64,000 bases of DNA from Allobosea sp035944375 (GTDB lineage Bacteria > Pseudomonadota > Alphaproteobacteria > Rhizobiales > Beijerinckiaceae). The stretch lies in assembly GCF_035944375.1 (NCBI RefSeq), contig NZ_DASZBE010000007.1. One strand, given 5' to 3'. Position 1 is the stretch's first letter; every line of letters begins with the position of its first letter. Below are positions 7,823-16,027 of this stretch, one piece after another. The notes beneath the pieces are model-generated. The model did no database searches. It had not been told where the DNA came from and saw only the letters and a list, made by a program, of their open reading frames with translations. The translations under genes were made by a program, and so were the position numbers.

Positions 7823-9688
7823 TCAGGCGGCGGAGGCGGTGACGCCCCGGAGCCGGGCTGCTGCCCTGTCCGGCTTGGCGCCGAAGCGCTGCAGAAGCTC
7901 CCCGACGATGCCGGCCGGCAGGGCCTGGGCATAGAGGAAGCCCTGGCCCAGCCGGCAGCCCATGGATTGGAGCCATTCGGCCTGGGCCTGTGTCTCGATG
8001 CCCTCGGTGATGATCCGCATGCCGAGCCGGTGGGCGATCCCGACCATCGCCTCGACGATGACGCTGCTCTTGGTGCTCGTCTGGGCAGCGGCGATGAAGG
8101 AGCGGTCGATCTTGATGATGTCGACGGGGAAATCGAGCAGATGGGTGAGAGAGGCGAAGCCCGTGCCGAAATCGTCGAGCGCCACGCAGATGCCGCGCTC
8201 GCGCAACGCCGCGATCGTGCGGGCGACGCCGTCCTTGCTGCGGCCCATGAAGACCTGCTCGGTGATCTCGACCACCAGATGCCGGGGCGACACGCCGGTG
8301 CGCTCCATGGCCCGGACGATGCGCTGGACGAGATCGCCCTTCTGGAAGTCGGCGGAGGTCACGTTCATGCCGACATGCTGGAACGGGATGCCGGCGCTCT
8401 GCCAGGCCGCCATGTCGGCGGCCACGGCGTTCAGCATCTGTCCGGTGATGCGATGGGCCACCTTGGGATCGGCCATCGCCTCCTGGAATTCGACGGCGGA
8501 GGCGACGCGCCCATCCGGCAGGCGCATGCGGGCGAGCGCCTCCAGACCGACGATCTCGTCGGTGTCGATCCGCAGGACCGGCTGGTAATAGGGAATGATC
8601 CGGCCCTCGGTCAGGGCGATATCGACGTCGCGCTTGATCTGCAGACGTCGCGTCATCGAGGTCCGCAGCCCGTCCTTGAAGCGGACATAGCCGCCGCGAC
8701 GGGTCTCCTTGGCATGGTAGAGCGCAAAATCGGCGTTCTGGCGCAGCGTGACGCCATCCTCGCCATCCTCGCCCGCCAGGGCGGCGCCGATGGTGACGCT
8801 CGGCATGATGCCGTGTCCGTCGTGATCGAGCGGGGGATCCATCGCGGCGAGGATCGCGCAGGCGGTGGCCCGCATCTGGACGGCCGTCGTCCCTCGCGGC
8901 AGAATCACGGCGAATTCGTCGCCCCCGATGCGATAGGCCACGGCCTCGCTCGCCACGGACTGGATCCGGATGCCCACCGTCGCGATGAGCGCGTCGCCCG
9001 CGGCATGGCCCATCGTGTCGTTGACGACCTTGAGGTGATCGATGTCGATCAGCATCAGGCCGAAATCGAGCGGCGTCGCGGCGGTCAGACGCGTGATCGC
9101 CTCGTTGAAGCTCGCCCGGTTCGGGAGCGCCGTCAGCGTGTCGTAATAGGCCAGCCGATGATTGTGCGAGCGAACCTCCTCATGCTCGATCGCGATCGCG
9201 CAGAGATGCACGCAGGTCTCGACGATCTGGCGCTCGAGTTCGTCGGGGCCGCGCGGCTGGTCGTAGTAGAAGGCGAAACTGCCGACGACGCGCCCATCGC
9301 GCGCCTTGATGGGGCTGGACCAGCAGGCTCGAAGGCCGAGCGGCAGCACGAGATCCTCGAAACCCTGCCACAGCGGGTCGCTGGCAATGTCGGTGACGCA
9401 GACGGGCTCGCCCCGGTGGATCGCGGTGCCGCAGGAGCCGACGCGCGGGCCGACCTCGACCCCTGTCACGGCGGCCGCGTAGGAGGCCGGGAGGGACGGC
9501 GTGGCGAGCGAGACCAGGCGCCGCTCCTCGTCCAGCGCCAGAACGGAACAGATGACGCCCGGAGCGATCGCTTCGACGCGCAGGCACAGGCGTTCCATGA
9601 CGGTGCAGAGCGCCTCACCCCGGGCGATGGACACCAGGATCTCGTTCTGCAGCGCTTGCAGGCGTTCCGACGAACGGTCTTCGTGCAT
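7823..9688 (-). CDS. GAF-GGDEF-EAL bifunctional cyclic-di-GMP protein
   Basis: About 621 residues with three domains: a GAF sensor (about 18-160), a GGDEF diguanylate cyclase domain (RIGGDEFAV near 257) and an EAL phosphodiesterase domain (LEALARM near 383). The GGDEF signature is intact, but the usual RxxD inhibitory site ahead of it is absent. The EAL domain keeps its main catalytic motifs (EALARM, NVTS, ITEQ, DDFGTG, IKIDRSF, EGIET, GQGF), so both activities are possible. There is no membrane segment, so it should be cytosolic. I prefer the ATG at 9688; a GTG at 9724 would add 12 residues. Confidence 0.9.
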   Translation of the reverse strand: MHEDRSSERLQALQNEILVSIARGEALCTVMERLCLRVEAIAPGVICSVLALDEERRLVSLATPSLPASYAAAVTGVEVGPRVGSCGTAIHRGEPVCVTDIASDPLWQGFEDLVLPLGLRACWSSPIKARDGRVVGSFAFYYDQPRGPDELERQIVETCVHLCAIAIEHEEVRSHNHRLAYYDTLTALPNRASFNEAITRLTAATPLDFGLMLIDIDHLKVVNDTMGHAAGDALIATVGIRIQSVASEAVAYRIGGDEFAVILPRGTTAVQMRATACAILAAMDPPLDHDGHGIMPSVTIGAALAGEDGEDGVTLRQNADFALYHAKETRRGGYVRFKDGLRTSMTRRLQIKRDVDIALTEGRIIPYYQPVLRIDTDEIVGLEALARMRLPDGRVASAVEFQEAMADPKVAHRITGQMLNAVAADMAAWQSAGIPFQHVGMNVTSADFQKGDLVQRIVRAMERTGVSPRHLVVEITEQVFMGRSKDGVARTIAALRERGICVALDDFGTGFASLTHLLDFPVDIIKIDRSFIAAAQTSTKSSVIVEAMVGIAHRLGMRIITEGIETQAQAEWLQSMGCRLGQGFLYAQALPAGIVGELLQRFGAKPDRAAARLRGVTASAA

Positions 9689-9845
9689 TGCCGGCCCCGT
9701 GTGACGAAGCGGCAGGTATCGCACCTCGCCGTGAAGCCGGCGTTGCGGCGTTGGCTCAAATTGTCCGGACCGGGCTACGATCTCGGAAAAAGACCCCGTT
9801 GTGTGGCTTCGGGGCCAGATTTCTGGCGCGCGACCGCGCCGAACC

Positions 9846-10409
9846 TCAGGCGGCCACCAGCCCCAGCCGCTCGTCGCGACGGCGCAGCAGATGCATCAGG
9901 GGCAGGGCGAGCAGCACCATCCAGGCCTTGCCGATGATCTGGCCGCTCAGGAAATCGAGGCTGCCGAAGGCGAGTTGCAGGAAGACGACGCTGTCGACGA
10001 CGAGCCCGATCAGGCTCGATGCGACCACCGCCGTGACGAAGCGGCGCTTCTGCAGCGGTGTGTAAACGGCGAAATCCGCCAACTCCGACAGGAGGAACGC
10101 GGCGACCGAGGCGACGACGATCGCCGTCGGCGCGACGAAGCCGGAGATCGCGGCACCGACCGCGATGGCGCCGAGGCCTGCGGCCGTGCCCAGACGGCGC
10201 TGGACGAGGTCGCGCAGCACCAGCGCCAGCCCGATCATCAGCACGCCGCTGGGGGCCTTGATGCCGGGCCAGACCGGGACGAGGCAGGGGCCGTTGGGCA
10301 CGCAGACGGTGCCGGCATTGCCGATCAGCCAGTTCGCGGCGGGAATGGTCAGGGCAAAGAGGACGAGGGCGACGAGCCCTTCGATCCGGCGCTGACGGTC
10401 AAGAGTCAT
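9846..10409 (-). CDS. yhhQ: VUT-family queuosine-precursor transporter (YhhQ-like)
   Basis: A 187-residue membrane protein with about six hydrophobic segments, of the VUT (DUF165) family. YhhQ imports the queuosine precursors preQ0/preQ1 in E. coli. The gene overlaps queC by 11 bases on the same strand, so synthesis and salvage of deazaguanine precursors appear to share an operon. That context strongly supports the assignment. Confidence 0.87.
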   Translation of the reverse strand: MTLDRQRRIEGLVALVLFALTIPAANWLIGNAGTVCVPNGPCLVPVWPGIKAPSGVLMIGLALVLRDLVQRRLGTAAGLGAIAVGAAISGFVAPTAIVVASVAAFLLSELADFAVYTPLQKRRFVTAVVASSLIGLVVDSVVFLQLAFGSLDFLSGQIIGKAWMVLLALPLMHLLRRRDERLGLVAA

Positions 10410-11124
10410 GGGAAGGTCCGCTGTCGTCGGGAGTGATCAGATAGGCGGCATAGCCTTTCGCCCGCAGCTCGCAGGCAGGGCAGCCGCCGCAGCCATAACC
10501 CCAGGGATGCCGGGTCGAACGGTCGCCGAGATAGCAGCTATGGCTCTGCTCGACCACCAGATCGAGCAGAGGCTTGCCGCCGAGCGCACGCGCCAGCGCG
10601 AAGGTCTGCGCCTTGTCGCGCCACATCAGCGGCGTGTGCAGCACGAGCCGGCGGTCGAGCCCGAGACCGAGCGCGACCTGCATCGCCTTGATCGTGTCGT
10701 CGCGGCAGTCGGGATAGCCGGAATAGTCGGTCTCGCAGACGCCGAGCACGATGTGCTTGGCGCCGCGGCGATAGGCCAGCGCCGCCGCGAAGGTCAGGAA
10801 GATGAGATTGCGGCCGGGGACGAAGGTTGTGGGAAGCCCCGTCTCGGCGAAAGCGATTTCGGTATCGCGGGTCAGCGCCGTCTCGGAGATCGCGCCGAGC
10901 GCGGCGAGATCGACCATGTGATCGGCGCCGAGGCGCTGCGCATAGTGCGGCGAGAGTGCGGGCAGGGCTTTCCGGATCGTGGTGCGGCAGTCGAGCTCGA
11001 CGCGGTGACGCTGGCCATAGTCGAAGCCGACGGTCTCGACCGCGTCGAAACGCTCGAGCGCCCAGGCGAGAGCGACCGTGGAATCCTGCCCGCCCGAGAA
11101 CAGGACGAGGGCGCGGGAGGTCAT
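10399..11124 (-). CDS. queC: 7-cyano-7-deazaguanine synthase QueC
   Basis: A 241-residue PP-loop ATPase that converts carboxy-deazaguanine to preQ0 in the queuosine pathway. The PP-loop SGGQDST is at residues 10-16. The C-terminal zinc site is visible as SCYLGD followed by GCGGCPAC, giving four cysteines. It starts 19 bases after the prs stop and overlaps the yhhQ-like transporter gene, suggesting a prs-queC-yhhQ transcription unit. Confidence 0.96.
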   Translation of the reverse strand: MTSRALVLFSGGQDSTVALAWALERFDAVETVGFDYGQRHRVELDCRTTIRKALPALSPHYAQRLGADHMVDLAALGAISETALTRDTEIAFAETGLPTTFVPGRNLIFLTFAAALAYRRGAKHIVLGVCETDYSGYPDCRDDTIKAMQVALGLGLDRRLVLHTPLMWRDKAQTFALARALGGKPLLDLVVEQSHSCYLGDRSTRHPWGYGCGGCPACELRAKGYAAYLITPDDSGPSHDS

Positions 11125-11143
11125 GAGGCGCGGTGCCCCGGCA

Positions 11144-12088
11144 TCAATCGAACAGGCTGGAGACGCTGGTTTCCTGCGCGGTGCGCTCGATCGCGGCGCC
11201 CATCAACTGCGCGATCGAGATCACGCGGATGTTGCGCGCCACCTTCACCGCCTCGGTCGGCATGATCGAATCGGTGATCACCAGTTCCTTCAGCTTGGAA
11301 TTGGCGATGCGCGCCACGGCGCCGCCCGAGAGCACGCCATGGGTGATGTAGGCGTAGACCTCGCGGGCGCCCTGGTCGAGCAGCGCCTCGGCCGCGTTCA
11401 CCAGCGTGCCGCCCGAATCGACGATGTCGTCGAGCAGGATGCAGGAGCGGCCCTCGACCGAGCCGATGATGTTCATGACCTCGGACTCGCCGGGCCGGTC
11501 GCGGCGCTTGTCGACGATGGCGAGCGGCGCGTCGATGCGCTTGGCCAGCGCACGGGCGCGCACCACGCCGCCGACATCCGGCGAGACGACCATGGCGTTC
11601 TTGTAGTCGAGCCGCTCCTTGATGTCGCGCGACATCAGGGGGGCGCCGAAGAGGTTGTCGGTCGGGATGTCGAAGAAGCCCTGAATCTGCCCGGCATGGA
11701 GATCGAGCGTCAGCACCCGGTCGACGCCGGCATGGGTGATCAGGTTGGCGACGAGCTTGGCCGAGATCGGCGTGCGGCCCGAAGCGCGACGATCCTGCCG
11801 GGCATAGCCGAAATAGGGGATCACCGCCGTGATGCGGCGCGCCGAGGAGCGGCGCAGCGCGTCCGTGATGATCAGCAGTTCCATCAGGTGGTCATTGGTC
11901 GGGAAGGAGGTGGACTGGATGATGAAGACGTCCTGTCCGCGCACATTCTCCTGAATCTCGACGAAGACCTCCATGTCGGCGAAGCGACGCACCGACGCCT
12001 TGGCGAGAGGGATGCCGAGATGGGTGCAGATGGCTTCCGCAAGCGGCCGGTTGGAATTGCCGGCGACGACTTTGAACGAAGAGGGCAT
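11144..12088 (-). CDS. prs: Ribose-phosphate pyrophosphokinase
   Basis: A 314-residue class I PRPP synthetase that makes PRPP from ribose 5-phosphate and ATP for nucleotide, histidine and tryptophan synthesis. Visible motifs are YARQDRRASGRTPISAK (ATP/ribose site), LDLHAGQIQGFFDIP, and the PRPP loop DDIVDSGGT. The ATG at 12088 (MPSSFKVVAGNSN) matches the family N-terminus and length. Upstream in-frame codons to 12130 are not needed. It heads the run into queC. Confidence 0.97.
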   Translation of the reverse strand: MPSSFKVVAGNSNRPLAEAICTHLGIPLAKASVRRFADMEVFVEIQENVRGQDVFIIQSTSFPTNDHLMELLIITDALRRSSARRITAVIPYFGYARQDRRASGRTPISAKLVANLITHAGVDRVLTLDLHAGQIQGFFDIPTDNLFGAPLMSRDIKERLDYKNAMVVSPDVGGVVRARALAKRIDAPLAIVDKRRDRPGESEVMNIIGSVEGRSCILLDDIVDSGGTLVNAAEALLDQGAREVYAYITHGVLSGGAVARIANSKLKELVITDSIMPTEAVKVARNIRVISIAQLMGAAIERTAQETSVSSLFD

Positions 12089-12263
12089 GCCGTGGCGCAC
12101 CATTGGAACGGGGCTGGATGGCCGGCGCACGGCCGGCCCTGATGGCAGCGCTCTTAACAGCGGTGTGACGGTGAGTCGACCGCTGCACTGCGAAAGCCGT
12201 GTGCAATGGTTGCCAAATCGACGCAGACGCGTTCGCCTTGCGGCCCCGCCCGGACGGCTTCGA

Positions 12264-12839
12264 TCAGAGCCTGCGGCCGCTCGTGGCGGTGCCCGCCGTC
12301 TTCGCCGCGTTGCCGGCCGGCTTGGCGGCAGCGGCTTTGGCCTTGTCGGCCGGCAGAACGGCCTCCACAGCCGGCGTTGTCACCAGAAAGCCCGCGATCG
12401 CATCCATCGATTCGGCCGCGGCCTTTGCGACGACGGTCTGGTCGATGCCCGACCAGGGATCGGACCCGCCGCCCCGGCGGCCGAGGCTTTCGCCCTGGAC
12501 CCGCTGCGCGCGCTTCTTGCTCTCGTCATAGACGTCCCAGACGAAGGCGAGCGCCGTCTGCCCGTCCTCGGTCGGCTGGGCGGTGAGATAGCCGCGGACG
12601 CGGAAGCGGGCGGGCTTGTCGCCGGGAACGATCTCCATGCGCCGCTCGGCGGCGGCCTCGCCGAGCAGGCCGGCAAAGCGCGTCGTCACCGAATCGGGCG
12701 CGCCGGAAATGCTCTGGACCGAGACCGGAACGCCCGGTGCGTCCACGCGGGGGCGTGCGGCGGTGGTGGTTTCCTGGCAGCCCGCGAGCGCGAGTGCGGC
12801 GACCGCCCCGAGGACGGGGCCGCTGAAACGAACGATCAT
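12264..12839 (-). CDS. Putative lipoprotein, function unknown
   Basis: A 191-residue protein with a signal sequence and a lipobox LALAGC, so it is predicted to be lipidated and membrane-anchored. The mature part has one predicted domain (PVSVQSISGAPDS through DAIAGFLV) and an alanine/lysine-rich tail (about 35 residues, AKAAAAKPAGNAAK) that is probably disordered. I do not recognise a named family. It is convergent with nothing on its 3' side and divergent from ubiK. Confidence 0.75.
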   Translation of the reverse strand: MIVRFSGPVLGAVAALALAGCQETTTAARPRVDAPGVPVSVQSISGAPDSVTTRFAGLLGEAAAERRMEIVPGDKPARFRVRGYLTAQPTEDGQTALAFVWDVYDESKKRAQRVQGESLGRRGGGSDPWSGIDQTVVAKAAAESMDAIAGFLVTTPAVEAVLPADKAKAAAAKPAGNAAKTAGTATSGRRL

Positions 12840-13043
12840 GACGCCTCCCGCTTGTCTTTGGTCGCTGACGGGTTGGAGTGTTTTGCAGTCCCTGTGCGGT
12901 CTTTCTAGGCCGATGTGCAGCGCAGGTCCAGACGGGCCGTCCGGGGCTTCGGCCCGTGGCGCTCCGTCCAATTGCGGGAGGCATCGTCCTCCCCCATATA
13001 GCGGTGAAGCCGGCCCCGACGGGCCTTTGTCCGGAGAGCCCCC

Positions 13044-13313
13044 ATGGTCACCACCAGCAGCCGTATCCTCGACGACATCGCCCGCCTCGCCACCGACGCC
13101 GCCGGCGCAGCCCAGGGCATGCGCCGCGAGGTCGAAACCGTCGTGAAGACGCAGATCGAGCGCCTGCTGCGGGATCTCGACGTGGTGACGCGCGAGGAGT
13201 TCGAGGCGGTGCGCGAGATGGCCGTGCTCGCCCGCGAGGAGAACGACCGGCTGGCGGCCCGCCTCGCCGCGCTCGAGGCCGCGGCCAGGCCGGCGTCCGA
13301 CGCCCAGGCCTGA
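13044..13313 (+). CDS. ubiK: Ubiquinone biosynthesis accessory factor UbiK
   Basis: An 89-residue, mostly helical protein of the BMFP/UbiK family. The C-terminal half (REEFEAVREMAVLAREENDRLAARLAALE) is a coiled-coil through which UbiK forms trimers. In E. coli, UbiK supports aerobic ubiquinone synthesis by interacting with UbiJ and membrane lipids. The start is ATG at 13044 with GGAGAG upstream. It is a stand-alone gene, divergent from the lipoprotein gene. Confidence 0.85.
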   Translation: MVTTSSRILDDIARLATDAAGAAQGMRREVETVVKTQIERLLRDLDVVTREEFEAVREMAVLAREENDRLAARLAALEAAARPASDAQA

Positions 13314-13648
13314 CCTCGTATCGCCGAGAACGATCCGGCCGGACGCCGCGCCGGCTGCGGCGGCATCCACAGCCATGTGCTGTGGACAGGCTGCCACGGG
13401 GATTGAGCCCGGCCCCCGAATCCGCCGAGCGTCACATCGTGTTGGGAGTGTCACACGCCCTGCGCTAACGTCGGTGGAGAAATTGATTCGTCAGTCCAGC
13501 CGCTTAGGCTGGGTTCGACGAAGCGTTGCGCCCGGTCTTGCGTCCGACGCTGCGCCTGTGGGTTGCGTTCCTTCAGCTTTCCCGTCGCCGTGTTCCCGTT
13601 CTCGAACGCGCCGGCTCCCTCGTGGTGCCGGCAGTTGGACCCTAGGGC
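13314..13648. other. 335-base gap between ubiK and the YbjN gene
   Basis: No convincing gene lies here. An 8-bp perfect hairpin (TCCACAGC / GCTGTGGA, 13366-13386) has no T-run, so it is not an obvious terminator. Two near-identical GTGTCACAC / GTCACAT words lie at about 13430-13455. The rest probably holds the promoter and leader of the YbjN-domain gene. Confidence 0.5.
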
Positions 13649-14155
13649 ATGATGGATCTTGAACTGGACGGCGAACTCGATCGACCCTCCAATCCCCTCG
13701 ACCTGATCGAGCGGCTCGCAGCGCTCAACAACTGGAGCTTTGACCGTGACAGCGACGACGAGCTGTCGGTCGCGGTCACCGGCGGCTGGTCGGATTATCA
13801 TGTCGCGATCACCTGGCTGGAGGAGGTCGAGGCGATCCATGTCGCCTGCGCCTTCGATCTGAAGGTGCCGGAGCGGCGGCGCGGCGAAGTGCTGCAACTG
13901 GTCAGCCTCGTCAACGAGCAACTCTGGCTCGGCCATTTCGACCTCTGGAGCTCGGAGAACGTGGTGATGTACCGCCACGCCCTGCTGCTCTCGGGCGGGG
14001 CCGAGCCGACGGACGAGCAGGCGGCGGCGCTGATCAAGGCGGCCATCGATGCCTGCGAACGCTATTTCCAGGCCTTCCAGTTCGTCGTCTGGGCCGGCAA
14101 GACGGCCCGCGAAGGGCTCGAAGGCTCGATGCTGGAGACCGTCGGAGAGGCGTGA
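13649..14155 (+). CDS. YbjN domain-containing protein
   Basis: A 168-residue acidic cytosolic protein of the YbjN family, whose fold resembles type III secretion chaperones. The stretch NPLDLIERLAALNNWSFDRD followed by a YHVAITWLEEVEAIHVACAFD strand pattern is typical. Its biochemical role is not established. In alphaproteobacteria it commonly lies directly upstream of proC, as here. Confidence 0.8.
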   Translation: MMDLELDGELDRPSNPLDLIERLAALNNWSFDRDSDDELSVAVTGGWSDYHVAITWLEEVEAIHVACAFDLKVPERRRGEVLQLVSLVNEQLWLGHFDLWSSENVVMYRHALLLSGGAEPTDEQAAALIKAAIDACERYFQAFQFVVWAGKTAREGLEGSMLETVGEA

Positions 14156-14167
14156 GTTTCGCGGATC

Positions 14168-14283
14168 GTCATTCCCGGGCTTGACCCGGGCAGGGGGCAG
14201 CGCGTCATGGTCGGGCTTGACCCGACCGTCTCCAACCGGAGACTTCCGGTCTTGAGATTCTCGGGACGAGCCCGAGAATGACG
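14168..14283. repeat. REP-like palindrome cluster upstream of proC
   Basis: Three inverted repeats stand in a row: CCCGGG around CTTGA, GGTCGGG/CCCGACC around CTTGA, and TTCTCGGG/CCCGAGAA around ACGAG. They are flanked by GTCAT and ATGAC. The last shares its TTCTCGGG/CCCGAGAA arms with the elements at 40629 and 51701, so these are members of one dispersed intergenic family. It fills the gap between the YbjN gene and proC. Confidence 0.8.
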
Positions 14284-14312
14284 TCTATCCCCGAGAGCCG
14301 CGAGAATCCGCC

Positions 14313-15128
14313 ATGTCCAGCCCCCTGCCGACCTCCCTCGTTCTTCTCGGCGCCGGCAAGATGGGCGGCGCGATGCTGGAGGGCTGGCTGCGGATCGGCA
14401 TGAACCCGGCCGGCATCAGCCTGTTCGATCCCCACCCCTCCGACGAGCTGGTCGGCCTGGCCGCCGCGAAGGGCATGGCGATCAATCCCGATCCGGCCTC
14501 GCTGACCTCCGTCGAGGTGCTAGTGCTGGCGACCAAGCCGCAGATGCTCGACACGGCGGCCCCCGCGGTGCAGGCGCTGATCCGCCCCGAGACGCTGCTG
14601 ATCTCGATCCTGGCCGGCAAGACTTTGTCGGATCTGTCGGCGCGGCTGCCCAACGCCACCGCGATGATCCGCGCCATGCCCAACCTGCCGGCCTCGGTCC
14701 AGCGCGGCGCCACGGGCGCCGCGGCGGGACGCGGCGTCACCGGCGCCCAGCGCGCCATGGCGGATGCCCTACTGCGCAGCACCGGCACGGTGGAATGGCT
14801 GGAGGACGAGGGGCTGATCGACGCCGTCACGGCGGTGTCGGGCTCGGGGCCGGCCTATGTCTTCCATCTGGTCGAGTGCCTCGCCGCGGCCGGCAAGGCG
14901 GCCGGGCTGCCGGCCGACATCGCCGAGCGCCTGGCGCGTGCGACGATCGAGGGGGCGGGCGAACTGCTCCACCAGTCGCCGCTGTCGCCCGCGACCCTGC
15001 GCCAGAACGTGACCTCGCCGGCCGGTACGACGGCTGCCGGGCTGTCGGTGCTGATGGGCCCGTTGGAGCCGCTGATCGTCGAGACGGTGGCTGCCGCCAA
15101 ACGTCGCGCCGGCGAGCTTTCGGGCTGA
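14313..15128 (+). CDS. proC: Pyrroline-5-carboxylate reductase
   Basis: A 271-residue enzyme for the last step of proline synthesis, reducing 1-pyrroline-5-carboxylate with NADPH. The N-terminal Rossmann motif GAGKMGGAM is near residue 12. ATKPQ, MIRAMPNLPASV and the C-terminal signature VSGSGPAYVFHLVE all fit ProC, as does the end block LRQNVTSPAGTTAAGL. Length is standard. Confidence 0.97.
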   Translation: MSSPLPTSLVLLGAGKMGGAMLEGWLRIGMNPAGISLFDPHPSDELVGLAAAKGMAINPDPASLTSVEVLVLATKPQMLDTAAPAVQALIRPETLLISILAGKTLSDLSARLPNATAMIRAMPNLPASVQRGATGAAAGRGVTGAQRAMADALLRSTGTVEWLEDEGLIDAVTAVSGSGPAYVFHLVECLAAAGKAAGLPADIAERLARATIEGAGELLHQSPLSPATLRQNVTSPAGTTAAGLSVLMGPLEPLIVETVAAAKRRAGELSG

Positions 15129-15194
15129 TCGGCCTTTCATAGGCCGCGATCGCATCCTAGCTTCTCCTCACAACCGTCGCGAAGGAGAACCGCC

Positions 15195-15929
15195 ATGGCC
15201 CGCGCTCCGCTGCCCCCCGAAACCGCTGCCGCTCCCGTCGATCCGCGCAAGCAGGCCGTCGAGGCGCTGATGCGCCTCGCCGCCACGCATCCCTGGGACG
15301 AGATCGAACTCGGCGACATCGCGGCCGAGGCGGGGCTGCCGCTCGCGAAGCTGCGGGGCCTGTTCCCCTCGAAGCTCGCCATGCTCGGCGGCCTCACCCG
15401 CCTCGTCGACGAAGCGGTGCTCGCCGACACTTCCGACGATCTCGCCGCAGAGCCGGTGCGCGAGCGCCTGTTCGACCTGGTGATGCGGCGGCTCGATGCG
15501 CTGGCGCCCTATAAGGCGGGGCTTCGCCGCATCGCCCCGGTGATCCGGCGCGACCCGCTGACCATGGCCGCGCTCAATCGAGGCGCGGTGAATTCCTGGC
15601 GCTACATGCTGGCCTCGGCCGGCATCCGCACCGAGGATGCGCTCGGTCCGGTGCGCGTGCAGGGCGCTGTTTTGCTGATGGCGCGGGTCAGCGAGGTCTG
15701 GCTGGAGGATGACGAGCCGGAGCTGTCGCGGACGATGGCGCGGCTCGACCGCGAGTTGAAGACGGCCGGACGGATCATGGCCCGCGTCGAGGATGTTCAC
15801 CGGCTGACCGCGCCGCTGCGCGGGCTGGCCCGGGCGCTGTGCTCGGGACGGCGGCCCGGCGTGCGGCGCCGTGAGCGCTCCGACGAGAGCCTGCGCCGCA
15901 CGGGCGAGGATTTCGCCCCGGCGATCTGA
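15195..15929 (+). CDS. TetR/AcrR family transcriptional regulator
   Basis: A 244-residue protein with an N-terminal helix-turn-helix (IELGDIAAEAGLPLAKLRGLFPS, about residues 36-58) of the TetR type and a helical effector-binding domain. The C-terminus is unusually basic (RRPGVRRRERS). The ATG at 15195 has an AAGGAGA ribosome-binding site. Gene order gives no clear target. The COQ9 family has a similar fold and is a less likely alternative. Confidence 0.75.
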   Translation: MARAPLPPETAAAPVDPRKQAVEALMRLAATHPWDEIELGDIAAEAGLPLAKLRGLFPSKLAMLGGLTRLVDEAVLADTSDDLAAEPVRERLFDLVMRRLDALAPYKAGLRRIAPVIRRDPLTMAALNRGAVNSWRYMLASAGIRTEDALGPVRVQGAVLLMARVSEVWLEDDEPELSRTMARLDRELKTAGRIMARVEDVHRLTAPLRGLARALCSGRRPGVRRRERSDESLRRTGEDFAPAI

Positions 15930-15956
15930 GACAAGGTTAACAAAGCGGGTGCGGCG

Positions 15957-15972
15957 CGCTTAACGTTAAGCG
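15957..15972. promoter_or_regulatory. 16-bp perfect palindrome upstream of the chemoreceptor gene
   Basis: CGCTTAACGTTAAGCG is a perfect palindrome 55 bases before the ATG of the chemoreceptor gene at 16028. A further GTTAAC lies 20 bases upstream. It looks like a dimeric regulator's operator. The regulator is unknown. Confidence 0.5.
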
Positions 15973-16027
15973 TGTATTAGCCATTTCTTGCGACTCTTGC
16001 GAATCTCGTTTCGCAGGGGTTTTGCGC

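Noticed and set aside
6408..9937. Two long plus-strand frames (508 and 656 codons) opposite pth, rplY and the GGDEF-EAL gene
   Set aside because: The minus-strand genes there are well conserved; the plus frames show only shadow composition.
13366..13386. TCCACAGC/GCTGTGGA hairpin as a terminator after ubiK
   Set aside because: No T-run follows, and its position 50 bases after the stop is not decisive. Kept only as a note in the gap entry.
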